Numbered from the stretch's first letter, positions 7,489-13,599 are shown. The stretch is DNA of 17,764 nt from Spirochaetia bacterium (GCA_026002025.1 BOAU01000043.1:1-17764); one strand, 5' to 3'. Translations and numbers: made by a program. Notes: generated by a model from the letters alone, not told the origin.

Positions 7489-9072
7489 TTGCAGAACAAC
7501 ATTTACGGGGTGGATATCGACAGCCAGGCGGTGGAAGTGACGAAGCTTTCGCTCTACCTCAAGCTGCTGGAAAACGAAGGTACACAAGCCGGCGGGCAGC
7601 TCGAATTTGACATGGCGCTGCTGCCTTCCCTTGAAAATAATATCAAGTGCGGGAATAGTTTGATTGGGACGGATTTTTACACCGCCACGCTGGACTTTGA
7701 TGATGAGGCGGCGCGTAAGGTGAACTGTTTTGACTGGGAGAAGGAATTCCCTGAGGTTTTTAAGAATTTAACCACGAACGGCACGAACAACACGAACAAG
7801 AATAAAAGTATTCGTGAGGTTAGTGTGGTTCGTGGTGAATTTTCCTCCGGCGGGTTTGATGCGGTGATTGGGAATCCACCGTATGGGGCGGGGCTGCTCG
7901 ATAGTGAAAGAGAGTATCTAGGTAGAAAATTTAATTTATCAACTCCTATAGCTGATACATTCTTAATGTTTTTTAAAAAGGCTTTTTTGTTATCATCGAA
8001 AGCCAGCATAATATCTTATATTATCCCTTCACCATGGCTCTATATGTCTCAATATAAAGATTTTAGAAAGGACATTATATCCCAGAAAATTATTAAAGAA
8101 ATACAACTTTTTAGAAAGCCGGTCTTTGGGCAGGCAACAGTAGAAACTTGTATTTTTGTTTCAGAAAACACATCGCCTAATAAAGATTCAATCTATTCAT
8201 TCAAAGAAATAAAGAACGAACCAAACCTATTTGTTGGTGATTTTGAATCATGCGTACAACAAGAATTATTAAAAAACGAAGAATGCAGTTTGGTTTTGTC
8301 TAATCAGAGTGAGCAGCAATTATTTCAAAAAATTAAACAAAATAAACCTTTGTTTAAAGACATTGCCTTAATTGTTTGTGGTTTAACGCCATATAGAGTA
8401 GGCAAGGGCAAGCCTGCACAAACTGAAAAGATAGCAAAGGGACGATTGTTTGATGCTGAATTCAAAAAAGATAAAACATACAGACAATATTTGATGGGCA
8501 GGGATTTTTATAAGTATGCCTGGACTATCGAAAAAGAACGTTGGATAAGTTATGGTGACTGGCTGGCGGAACCGAGATACAAAGCACCATTCAATGATGA
8601 AAAGAAAATCATCATTCGCCAAACATCAGATAAATTAATCGCACATATAGATACTCATAAATACCTTTCTCTTAAAAATGTTCATAATGTTCGAATAATA
8701 AACGAGCATTATTCTTATGAATTTGTCCTTGCTTTATTGAATTCCAAGGTATTGGATTGGTGGTATCAAAAATTAATTCCCGAAAAGGGTCGGGTTTTTG
8801 CAGAAGTGAAAGTTGTTAATTTAGAAAAACTCCCTGTTCCCACCCTGGACCCATCCAAGCCTGCCGACAAAACCGCCCACGACAAGCTTGTCTCGCTTGT
8901 GGATAAAATGCTTGAGTTAAAGCGTAAGGAACATGATGAGCCGAATCCACAGATAAAGACGGTGATAGGGCGGCAGATTGGGGCAGTGGATGGGCAGATT
9001 GACAAACTTGTGTTTGAGTTGTATAAATTGACAGAAGATGAGATTAAGGTGGTGGAGGGGGAAAATGAATAA
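7489..9072 (+). CDS. Type IIG restriction-methyltransferase, C-terminal part (catalytic NPPY and target recognition)
   Basis: Same frame as the preceding entry, separated from it only by the amber codon plus ATT. A TTG at 7489 is the first start-like codon but has no Shine-Dalgarno, so independent translation is doubtful. Contents in order: NNIYGVDID with the SAM-binding loop; a 66-bp palindromic repeat insertion at 7771-7836 that adds about 27 residues without shifting the frame; catalytic motif IV, NPPYG, at 7873-7887; an AT-rich target-recognition region (about 7905-8830); and a conserved GC-richer tail ending LTEDEIKVVEGENE. Read through, the whole enzyme would be 978 residues. The TIR gene starts inside its last codons, so the two are coupled. 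The sharp composition change after NPPYG suggests a swapped recognition domain. Confidence 0.8.
   Translation: MQNNIYGVDIDSQAVEVTKLSLYLKLLENEGTQAGGQLEFDMALLPSLENNIKCGNSLIGTDFYTATLDFDDEAARKVNCFDWEKEFPEVFKNLTTNGTNNTNKNKSIREVSVVRGEFSSGGFDAVIGNPPYGAGLLDSEREYLGRKFNLSTPIADTFLMFFKKAFLLSSKASIISYIIPSPWLYMSQYKDFRKDIISQKIIKEIQLFRKPVFGQATVETCIFVSENTSPNKDSIYSFKEIKNEPNLFVGDFESCVQQELLKNEECSLVLSNQSEQQLFQKIKQNKPLFKDIALIVCGLTPYRVGKGKPAQTEKIAKGRLFDAEFKKDKTYRQYLMGRDFYKYAWTIEKERWISYGDWLAEPRYKAPFNDEKKIIIRQTSDKLIAHIDTHKYLSLKNVHNVRIINEHYSYEFVLALLNSKVLDWWYQKLIPEKGRVFAEVKVVNLEKLPVPTLDPSKPADKTAHDKLVSLVDKMLELKRKEHDEPNPQIKTVIGRQIGAVDGQIDKLVFELYKLTEDEIKVVEGENE
7771..7836 (+). repeat. Palindromic 9-mer repeat element inserted in-frame in the methyltransferase
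   Basis: The left arm is three tandem 9-mers at 7771-7797 (ACCACGAAC, GGCACGAAC, AACACGAAC). The right arm is three complementary-type 9-mers at 7810-7836 (ATTCGTGAG, GTTAGTGTG, GTTCGTGGT), with a 12-nt AT-rich loop. The outermost pair is a perfect 9-bp match; about 21 of 27 positions pair overall. A relative lies at 17286-17374. It encodes a TNGTNNTN-type peptide between FPEVFKN and GGFDAVIGNPPY, which are normally adjacent in the family. Confidence 0.8.
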
Positions 9073-9911
9073 ACAAGAAATCTTAAAAAAACTTGAAGAT
9101 ATTATAGTATGTGAGGAAGAATACTGCATAACCTCTTTACCATCAATTATTCTTACTAAACAAGTACTCTCTTTAAAAGAGAGTTTGTACAATATTGCCG
9201 AAGTATATTTCGGAACAGATAATCGGTTCTGTAAAAAATTGGAAGCAAAAATGGATTTTAATAATGTTGATCCTGAACTGGCGCGCAAGGTTGTTGTAGA
9301 GCGCTATATGAGTATTGCTATAGCTATGAGAGAAAGAATAGAGCTTCAAGCAGAAGAAGTTCAGACTTGGAACCAAAAAATACTTATTCCTGTAAATCCT
9401 AAAAAAATATTTGTTGTACATGGGCGTAATGAAAAGAAACGAAGTGAGCTATTTCAATTTTTAAGAAGCCTCAATCTTGAACCGCTTGAGTGGTCTCAGG
9501 CAATCGAAATGACTGGTATAGCAACACCTTACATCGGGGAAGTGTTAAACATTGCCTTTTCGAATGCGCAAGCAATTATTGTTTTATTAACTCCTGATGA
9601 TAAAGTTAAACTTCGTGATGAACTACAAGATAAAGATGAACAAGCGTCAGAAAAAAGATTTCAATATCAAGCACGTCCTAATGTTCTGTTTGAAGCTGGT
9701 ATGGCTATCGCATGTAATGAAAAAAGAACAATAATTGTACAAATTGGAAAGGTTAAAGGATTTTCAGATATTGCCGGTAGACATATTATTCATTTAAATA
9801 ATTCTTCTGAACGTCGGCAGGTATTTGTACAACGGCTTCTAAACGCGGGTTGTCCGGCTGTTACTTCTGGAACTGATTGGTTAAAAACTGGTGATTTTGA
9901 AAATGAATAAA
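9061..9911. repeat. 13-bp direct repeats flanking the TIR gene
   Basis: GAAAATGAATAAA occurs at 9061-9073, across the methyltransferase stop and the TIR start, and again at 9899-9911, across the TIR stop. It may mark a cassette-like insertion. It could also be coincidence, since the sequence is AT-rich and both copies encode an ENE-stop. Confidence 0.4.
9065..9910 (+). CDS. TIR-like effector protein (PF10137 family, CAP12/PycTIR-like)
   Basis: 281 residues from ATG 9065, which follows GGAGGGG and overlaps the methyltransferase stop. Residues 1-112 are an unrecognised mostly helical N-terminal region. From residue 113 the TIR-like nucleotide-binding domain is clear: KKIFVVHGRNEKKR, then ATPYIGEVL, AIIVLLTPDD, and QARPNVLFEAGMA with the likely catalytic Glu at 210, ending IAGRHIIHL. 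Related proteins are effectors of CBASS and Pycsar defence, where a cyclic nucleotide triggers NAD+ breakdown. No CD-NTase or Pycsar cyclase is visible here, so the trigger, if any, is unknown; the N-terminal region may be the sensor. Overlap with the restriction-modification gene suggests a joint defence role. The family call is firm; activity is inferred. Confidence 0.8.
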   Translation: MNKQEILKKLEDIIVCEEEYCITSLPSIILTKQVLSLKESLYNIAEVYFGTDNRFCKKLEAKMDFNNVDPELARKVVVERYMSIAIAMRERIELQAEEVQTWNQKILIPVNPKKIFVVHGRNEKKRSELFQFLRSLNLEPLEWSQAIEMTGIATPYIGEVLNIAFSNAQAIIVLLTPDDKVKLRDELQDKDEQASEKRFQYQARPNVLFEAGMAIACNEKRTIIVQIGKVKGFSDIAGRHIIHLNNSSERRQVFVQRLLNAGCPAVTSGTDWLKTGDFENE

Positions 9912-9991
9912 TTAATGATGCAAATTCTGAAACGATGTATCGACTGCATAATTTGACAGAGAGTGAAATAAAAGTAGTAGAAGGAGAATAA
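9911..9991 (+). pseudogene. Remnant of a second type IIG methyltransferase C-terminus
   Basis: Directly after the TIR stop and in its frame, the sequence ends RLHNLTESEIKVVEGE before TAA 9989-9991. This closely matches the tail LTEDEIKVVEGENE of the upstream methyltransferase, but the codons differ at many third positions. It is thus the end of a diverged homologue and not a recent copy. It also supplies the AAGGAGA Shine-Dalgarno for the next gene. Confidence 0.65.
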
Positions 9992-9993
9992 CT

Positions 9994-10698
9994 ATGGAAA
10001 AGGCTTTTAGTTGGCAATGCCCATATTGCAATAAGCAGACTACGATTGTTCGTGATACCAATGTCAGCGCCGACGTGCATTATTATTCGTCACCATCAAA
10101 AGACGGCTATATTGGATTATTCACCCAAATTGTTGCATGCCCCAATCCTGAATGTAAAGAATACACTATCGTAGCAGAATTATATAAAGCAGAATGGAAA
10201 AATACCATAAAACAATGCATAGGCGATGCATTGTTTTCTTGGCAATTGAAACCACAATCTCATGCAATGCCTTTGCCTGATTATATCCCACAACAAATCC
10301 GCGAGGATTATCAAGAAGCTTGCTCTGTTTTATCGCTATCACCTAAAGCATCTGCAACATTAGCGAGACGTTGTTTGCAAGGGATGATACGTGATTTTTG
10401 GGGAATAGTAAAAAATAAGCTCTTCAATGAAATAAAAGAATTAGAAAACAAAGTTGATCCCTCAACATGGAAAGCAATTGACGCAATAAGGTCACTTGGC
10501 AATATCGGTGCACACATGGAAGAAGATGTTAATCTGATTGTCGATATAGACGAAGATGAAGCTACGGTTTTGATAAAACTACTTGAAGATCTTTTTTCGG
10601 ATTGGTATATTGCTCGGCATGAACGGGAGGAACGACATCAGAAAGTGTTAGAAATAGCCGCAAGCAAAAAAAAGCAAAAGCAAGAGCTTGCCCAATGA
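9994..10698 (+). CDS. DUF4145 domain protein with N-terminal zinc ribbon
   Basis: 234 residues. ATG 9994 follows AAGGAGA at good spacing. An N-terminal zinc ribbon is formed by CPYC (C9, C12) and CPNPEC (C49, C54). The rest is the helical DUF4145 domain, with the typical ARRCLQGMIRDFW helix and the motif ending LGNIGAHME (N170, A173, H174). The C-terminus is lysine- and glutamine-rich. DUF4145 proteins are common beside or fused to restriction enzymes, and their helical part resembles HEPN-like folds; their molecular job is not established. The AT-rich codon use matches the TIR gene and contrasts with the GC-rich core genes, suggesting transfer. Its stop overlaps a 25-codon ORF as ATGA. Confidence 0.8.
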   Translation: MEKAFSWQCPYCNKQTTIVRDTNVSADVHYYSSPSKDGYIGLFTQIVACPNPECKEYTIVAELYKAEWKNTIKQCIGDALFSWQLKPQSHAMPLPDYIPQQIREDYQEACSVLSLSPKASATLARRCLQGMIRDFWGIVKNKLFNEIKELENKVDPSTWKAIDAIRSLGNIGAHMEEDVNLIVDIDEDEATVLIKLLEDLFSDWYIARHEREERHQKVLEIAASKKKQKQELAQ

Positions 10699-10772
10699 CC
10701 AACACCATCAGACGTGACCACTTTGACCTACCGCCATATCGGGTGTATACTATAAGTGAGGAAAAACTATGA
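10695..10772 (+). CDS. 25-codon linker ORF, start of an MNT-type gene fused to a promoter segment
   Basis: ATG 10695 overlaps the DUF4145 stop and TGA 10770-10772 overlaps the PIN start, both as ATGA. The first residues, MTNTIRRD, resemble the N-terminus of the MNT fragments at 11550 and 12538 (MTDTIKRE). The remainder, FDLPPYRVYT, is the translated promoter-bearing repeat also found at 11505. It is probably a recombination scar that now serves to couple translation, and not a functional protein. Confidence 0.3.
   Translation: MTNTIRRDHFDLPPYRVYTISEEKL
10723..10751 (+). promoter_or_regulatory. Repeat-borne sigma-70 promoter before the PIN module
   Basis: TTGACC (10723-10728), a 17-bp spacer, TATACT (10746-10751). 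An almost identical promoter segment occurs at 11505-11533, and its -35 alone at 13346-13351. Transcription would start about 11 nt before the PIN ATG. Confidence 0.6.
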
Positions 10773-11245
10773 AAAAACTTAAACTATATCTTGATACTTC
10801 GATTATCAGCTATCTTGACCAGCAGGATGCACCGGAAAAAATGGCGGAAACACATAGGCTGTGGAATCAAATTAAAGCCGGGGTGTATACTGTTGTCATA
10901 TCCGATGTTGATATTATCGAAATTGATGACTGCGAAGAAAAAAAGAGAGATACCCTCAAGAAATATTTGGCACAAATAGAATATGAATTGGTTAAATCAG
11001 AACCAAAAGCTGTTGATATTGCAAGCAGAATTGTTGACTTGGGGATTCTCAAACAAAAAAGCTTCGATGATTGCCGTCATATAGCTAATGCTATCGTGAG
11101 TGGTTGTGATGCCATCGTTTCGTGGAACTTCAACCACATTGTAAATCATAAAACAATGACAGGTATAAAAGCGGTGACCGCGCTTGAAGGGTATAATGAT
11201 CTCTTGATTTATGCCCCGCCAAGTCTAATAATAGAAGGAGAATAA
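10769..11245 (+). CDS. PIN-domain toxin-like ribonuclease (VapC-like)
   Basis: 158 residues. The PIN fold is shown by YLDTSIISYL at the N-terminus (acidic D9), an acidic cluster SDVDIIEID (D46, D48, E51), SFDDCRHIANAIV (D100/D101 and H104) and the C-terminal SWNFNH (119-123), where Asn often stands in this subgroup. PIN proteins of toxin-antitoxin systems cleave RNA. The start ATG follows GAGGA and the repeat-borne promoter. The small gene at 11247 begins two bases after the stop and is the likely antitoxin; the order toxin-then-partner is the reverse of most vapBC operons. Its first 65 bp recur at 12983-13047 and its 3' end at 13048 onward, the middle being deleted in that copy. Confidence 0.75.
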   Translation: MKKLKLYLDTSIISYLDQQDAPEKMAETHRLWNQIKAGVYTVVISDVDIIEIDDCEEKKRDTLKKYLAQIEYELVKSEPKAVDIASRIVDLGILKQKSFDDCRHIANAIVSGCDAIVSWNFNHIVNHKTMTGIKAVTALEGYNDLLIYAPPSLIIEGE

Positions 11246-11246
11246 A

Positions 11247-11444
11247 ATGATACACTATGACATTCCAAAACCCAAGTTGAGCCCGAATTTTACGCTTGAT
11301 GATATTCATAAAATTCGGGAGTGGAATTATGAACGCCTGAAAGACGCTACTGTGGATGAGCAGTTAGCCGACATTCATAAACGGGCAGAACCGCTCATAT
11401 TAGAACTAAATGCACAAAAAAGTGTAGGGAGTGTAATTATCTAA
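11247..11444 (+). CDS. Small partner of the PIN toxin, putative antitoxin
   Basis: 65 residues starting MIHYDIPKPKLSPNF, with a predicted helical, charged middle (DDIHKIREWNYERLKD). ATG 11247 follows GAAGGAGA, which overlaps the PIN stop region, so the two genes form a pair. Similar short IHKIREWNYE proteins are found next to PIN genes; the antitoxin role is inferred from this pairing and size. No DNA-binding domain is recognisable. A second copy, 13088-13285, differs at a few residues (VEERLADI for VDEQLADI) and has lost its toxin. Confidence 0.6.
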   Translation: MIHYDIPKPKLSPNFTLDDIHKIREWNYERLKDATVDEQLADIHKRAEPLILELNAQKSVGSVII

Positions 11445-11487
11445 AACCGTCCACGACAAGCTTGTGGACAAAATGCTTGACCTAAAG
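11444..11487 (+). pseudogene. Fragment of a type IIG methyltransferase 3' region
   Basis: It matches 8869-8921 of the methyltransferase gene (frame HDKLV..DKMLDLKS) with a 9-bp deletion between CTTGT repeats. The same fragment recurs in copy B near 13285-13328. It encodes nothing on its own and is evidence that more restriction-modification genes once stood here. Confidence 0.6.
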
Positions 11488-11504
11488 TCCCGTGACTACC
11501 CTCT

Positions 11505-11533
11505 TTGACCTACCGCCATATCGGGTGTATACT
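11505..11533 (+). promoter_or_regulatory. Repeat-borne sigma-70 promoter upstream of the RhuM gene
   Basis: TTGACC (11505-11510), 17 bp, TATACT (11528-11533), the same element as at 10723-10751. It would drive the MNT remnant and the RhuM-PLD gene. Confidence 0.6.
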
Positions 11534-11549
11534 GTGAGTGAGATAAACA

Positions 11550-11633
11550 ATGACCGACACCATTAAACGCGAACTGAAAACAATCACCAACGCCATAACC
11601 GCCAATACTGAGGCGGTGGATGGGCAGATTTAA
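11550..11633 (+). pseudogene. MNT nucleotidyltransferase N-terminal remnant fused to a methyltransferase fragment
   Basis: 27 codons. MTDTIKRELKTITNAI is the kind of N-terminus seen in MNT-domain nucleotidyltransferase antitoxins of HEPN/MNT pairs, but it stops before the GSxxxG...DxD core. It then joins EAVDGQI, which matches the methyltransferase sequence GAVDGQI at 8985-9000, and ends in TAA. A second MNT start is at 12538. The MNT identity is from recall and moderate. Confidence 0.5.
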
Positions 11634-11677
11634 CGAGGTAGTTCGGGTATATTGGCCGAAAAAGTTGAGGAGAAGCC

Positions 11678-12502
11678 ATGAACACGACAAATGAAATCAT
11701 TTTGTATCAAGCGAACAATGATACCGTGCAGTTGGAAGTCCGTCTGGAAAACGAAACCGTATGGTTGACGCAAAATCAGATGGTTGATCTCTTTGAGCGA
11801 GACAGGACCGTCATCACCAAACATGTCAATAATGTTTTCAAAGAGGGCGAACTTGACGAGAAAAGCAATGTGCATTTTTTGCACATTGCAAATTCCGATA
11901 AGCCGGTAAAGTTTTACAGCCTGAATGTAATCATTTCTGTCGGTTACAGGATTAAATCACAGCGTGGAACGCAATTTCGTATTTGGGCAACTTCAGTATT
12001 AAAGGACTATTTACTCAAAGGATATGCGGCCAATCAGCGTTTTGAACGTCTTGAGAAACGGGTCGCTGAGACCGAAAATAAAATTGATTTCTTCGTAAAA
12101 ACCGCATTACCGCCAATAGAAGGTATATTTTATGATGGGCAAATTTTTGATGCGTATACCTTTGCCGCCAATTTAATAAAAAGTGCAAAGAAGTCTATTG
12201 TACTGATAGACAATTATATAGATGAAAGTGTTTTAACGGTGTTATCAAAACGAAAAAAAACTGTGGAAGTAATCGTCTATACACAAAAAATCACGCAGCA
12301 ATTGAAACTTGATTTACAAAAATATAACGCACAGTATCCGCCTGTTACCGTAAAAATCTTTAAGAAATCACACGATCGCTTTCTGATTATTGATGATATG
12401 GTATATCACCTTGGGGCATCGTTAAAAGATTTAGGTAAAAAATGGTTTGCGTTTTCAAAGATAGCGTTGAATGCCGATGAATTGTTGCGGAGGGTTATAT
12501 GA
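11678..12502 (+). CDS. RhuM-family protein with C-terminal phospholipase-D-like domain
   Basis: 274 residues; ATG 11678 follows AGGAGAAG. The N-terminal half is RhuM-type: TVWLTQNQMVDLFERDRTVI, then KFYSLNVIISVGYRIKS from residue 78 and FRIWATSVLKDYLLKGY. A coiled, charged linker follows (RFERLEKRVAETENKIDFF). The C-terminal ~130 residues look like a PLD-superfamily half: an early FYDGQIFDAYTFAANLI, SIVLIDNYIDE, and HDRFLIID at 232-239 in place of the usual HxK. RhuM was first named as a Salmonella virulence factor, but such proteins are widespread in defence and TA islands and their biochemistry is unclear. A nucleic-acid-directed nuclease is a reasonable guess, no more. The stop overlaps a 41-codon ORF as ATGA. 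Confidence 0.75.
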   Translation: MNTTNEIILYQANNDTVQLEVRLENETVWLTQNQMVDLFERDRTVITKHVNNVFKEGELDEKSNVHFLHIANSDKPVKFYSLNVIISVGYRIKSQRGTQFRIWATSVLKDYLLKGYAANQRFERLEKRVAETENKIDFFVKTALPPIEGIFYDGQIFDAYTFAANLIKSAKKSIVLIDNYIDESVLTVLSKRKKTVEVIVYTQKITQQLKLDLQKYNAQYPPVTVKIFKKSHDRFLIIDDMVYHLGASLKDLGKKWFAFSKIALNADELLRRVI

Positions 12503-12624
12503 AAGATGAGGCAGCTAAGGTTATAGCGGCGTCCCCTATGACCGACACCATTAAGCGCGAACTGAAAACAATCACCAACGCCATAACCGCTAACACTGAG
12601 ACGGTAGCAATGTCCCTACGATGA
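12499..12624 (+). pseudogene. Small ORF carrying a second MNT N-terminal remnant
   Basis: 41 codons from ATG 12499, overlapping the RhuM stop. An unrecognised 13-residue lead is followed at 12538 by MTDTIKRELKTITNAI, nearly identical at DNA level to 11550 onward. It ends in TGA inside the adjoining PIN fragment. It is translationally coupled to RhuM but has no complete domain. Confidence 0.45.
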
Positions 12625-12760
12625 CAAAACACAGGAAAAAATTCTGTTAGAAACCGAATCAAAACTCTTTATTCAGCATAAGCCTATAAAACAGGTAACA
12701 TAAATGCCTGTAATAAATCCAATGGAATTTATCCAAAGAGAGGTTATAAAAAATGACTGA
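12614..12760 (+). pseudogene. PIN toxin with large internal deletion
   Basis: PYDDKTQEKILLETESKLFI (12614-12673) matches the N-terminal region of a different PIN subgroup (usually ...NRPFDDQTQ-RI-LE-EA). It lacks the first helix with its catalytic Asp and stops at TAA 12701. The next short frame, MPVINPMEFIQREVIKND at 12704-12760, resembles the C-terminal NP-EF end of such proteins. Together they suggest a toxin reduced to its two ends. It overlaps the start of the following antitoxin-like gene. Confidence 0.5.
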
Positions 12761-12974
12761 TACTATTTTAAAGTACGAGGGTCTTAAAGTTTTAAGTGAG
12801 CATTTTGGGTCGGTCGATATGGAGCGATTTCTCGTTTTATTATCCCGCGAGCAGAATGACTACACCAAGTGGCATGAAGAGGCCGAAGACACAACAAGCG
12901 TCAGGGAATTAAGTAAATTGGCAATGGAGTACCAAAATACCGTAGACAGACGTAGCGACCTATCAGGTGTATAA
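12753..12974 (+). CDS. Small antitoxin-like protein (partner of the NRPFDD-type PIN family)
   Basis: 73 residues; ATG 12753 follows GAGAGG. MTDTILKYEGLKVLSEHFG and ERFLVLLSREQNDYTKWHEE follow a pattern common in short proteins encoded just upstream of NRPFDD-type PIN toxins (EG-k-L...G-VEAERF...RE-FDYT-W). A shorter paralogue is at 13483. Its C-terminus (about the last 8 residues) runs into the promoter-bearing repeat, so the native end is probably lost. The toxin that should follow is absent; instead a deleted copy of another PIN gene starts at 12983. The antitoxin role is inferred. Confidence 0.55.
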   Translation: MTDTILKYEGLKVLSEHFGSVDMERFLVLLSREQNDYTKWHEEAEDTTSVRELSKLAMEYQNTVDRRSDLSGV

Positions 12975-12982
12975 TTTGAGTG

Positions 12983-13069
12983 ATGAAAAAACTGAAAATA
13001 TATCTTGATACTTCGATTATCAGCTATCTTGACCAGCAGGATGCACCATTTATGCCCCGCCAAGTCTAA
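12983..13069 (+). pseudogene. PIN toxin copy with clean internal deletion
   Basis: The first 65 bp (12983-13047) copy the start of the PIN gene at 10769-10833. The sequence then jumps to the equivalent of 11207, losing 373 bp that hold most of the catalytic core. The frame shifts and ends after 28 codons at TAA 13067. Upstream, TATAAT at 12970-12975 remains from the repeat promoter but a good -35 is missing. Confidence 0.8.
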
Positions 13070-13356
13070 TAATAGAAGGAGAATAAAATGATACACTATG
13101 ACATTCCAAAACCCAAGCTGAGCCCGAATTTTACGCTTGATGATATTCATAAAATTCGGGAGTGGAATTATGAGCGTCTAAAAGACGCTACTGTAGAGGA
13201 ACGGTTAGCCGACATTCATAAACGGGCAGAACCGCTCATATTAGAACTAAATGCACAAAAAAGTGTAGGGAGTGTAATTATCTAAAACTGCCCACGACAA
13301 GCTTATGGACAAAATGCTTGACCTAAAGTCCGGTGACCACCCCCTTTGACCTACCG
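13048..13356 (+). repeat. 309-bp duplicated block, copy B
   Basis: Gap-free copy of 11207-11515 (offset 1841). It includes the intact partner gene 13088-13285 and the methyltransferase fragment near 13285-13328. The match ends at CTACCG, in the middle of the promoter spacer, so this copy keeps the -35 (TTGACC, 13346-13351) but has lost the TATACT -10. Confidence 0.85.
13088..13285 (+). CDS. Second copy of the PIN partner (orphan putative antitoxin)
   Basis: 65 residues, nearly identical to the protein at 11247-11444; the visible changes are around VEERLADI. The start and GAAGGAGA ribosome site are conserved, so it can still be translated although its toxin (12983-13069) is deleted. An orphan copy could buffer or neutralise the intact PIN toxin at 10769; that is inference. 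Confidence 0.6.
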   Translation: MIHYDIPKPKLSPNFTLDDIHKIREWNYERLKDATVEERLADIHKRAEPLILELNAQKSVGSVII

Positions 13357-13357
13357 T

Positions 13358-13465
13358 CCTTATGACGTTCAGACATCGTTAATTATTCGGTTTGAAACCG
13401 ATGCAAAACTGCGAGTACAGGAACTCATTAAACAAGATGAGCTAGAATTAGTATGGTCATTTTGA
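13358..13465 (+). pseudogene. Second NRPFDD-type PIN toxin fragment
   Basis: PYDVQTSLIIRFETDAKLRV, then ELELVWSF and TGA 13463-13465. It parallels the fragment at 12614 and matches the early part of the PIN subgroup up to the usual ELVWSYILD helix. It begins exactly where the 309-bp block ends, so the recombination joint lies at 13356/13357. No start codon or catalytic first strand is left. Confidence 0.55.
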
Positions 13466-13482
13466 TTTTATAAGGAGCGTAT

Positions 13483-13599
13483 ATGATTAATGAGACAGTA
13501 CTCAGGGCAGAAGGCTTTAAGCTACTCACAGAACGATTCGGTATTCTTGATGTCTTTCTGAACGATGCGGATAATTTCCGAAAAACGGTAACTAGATAA
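13483..13599 (+). pseudogene. Truncated paralogue of the 12753 antitoxin-like gene
   Basis: 38 codons from ATG 13483 with a strong TAAGGAG. MINETVLRAEGFKLLTERFG aligns with MTDTILKYEGLKVLSEHFG of 12753. After FGILDVFL the RE-DYTKW part is missing, and the frame closes at TAA 13597. It is either a truncated antitoxin or a fusion remnant. Confidence 0.5.

Larger units (their letters stand above)
11207..11515 (+). repeat. 309-bp duplicated block, copy A
   Basis: Covers the 3' end of the PIN gene, the whole partner gene, a methyltransferase tail fragment and the -35 of a promoter. Copy B is 13048-13356 at a constant offset of 1841 with no gaps and, by eye, about 95% identity. Copy A is the complete version. 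Confidence 0.85.

Noticed and set aside
7771..7836. CRISPR-like array
   Set aside because: The 9-mers are adjacent, with no spacers, and are arranged as inverted arms, so it is a hairpin element.
9040..9910. CBASS or Pycsar operon
   Set aside because: Only the TIR-like effector is present; no CD-NTase, Pycsar cyclase or Cap2/Cap3 gene is visible nearby.
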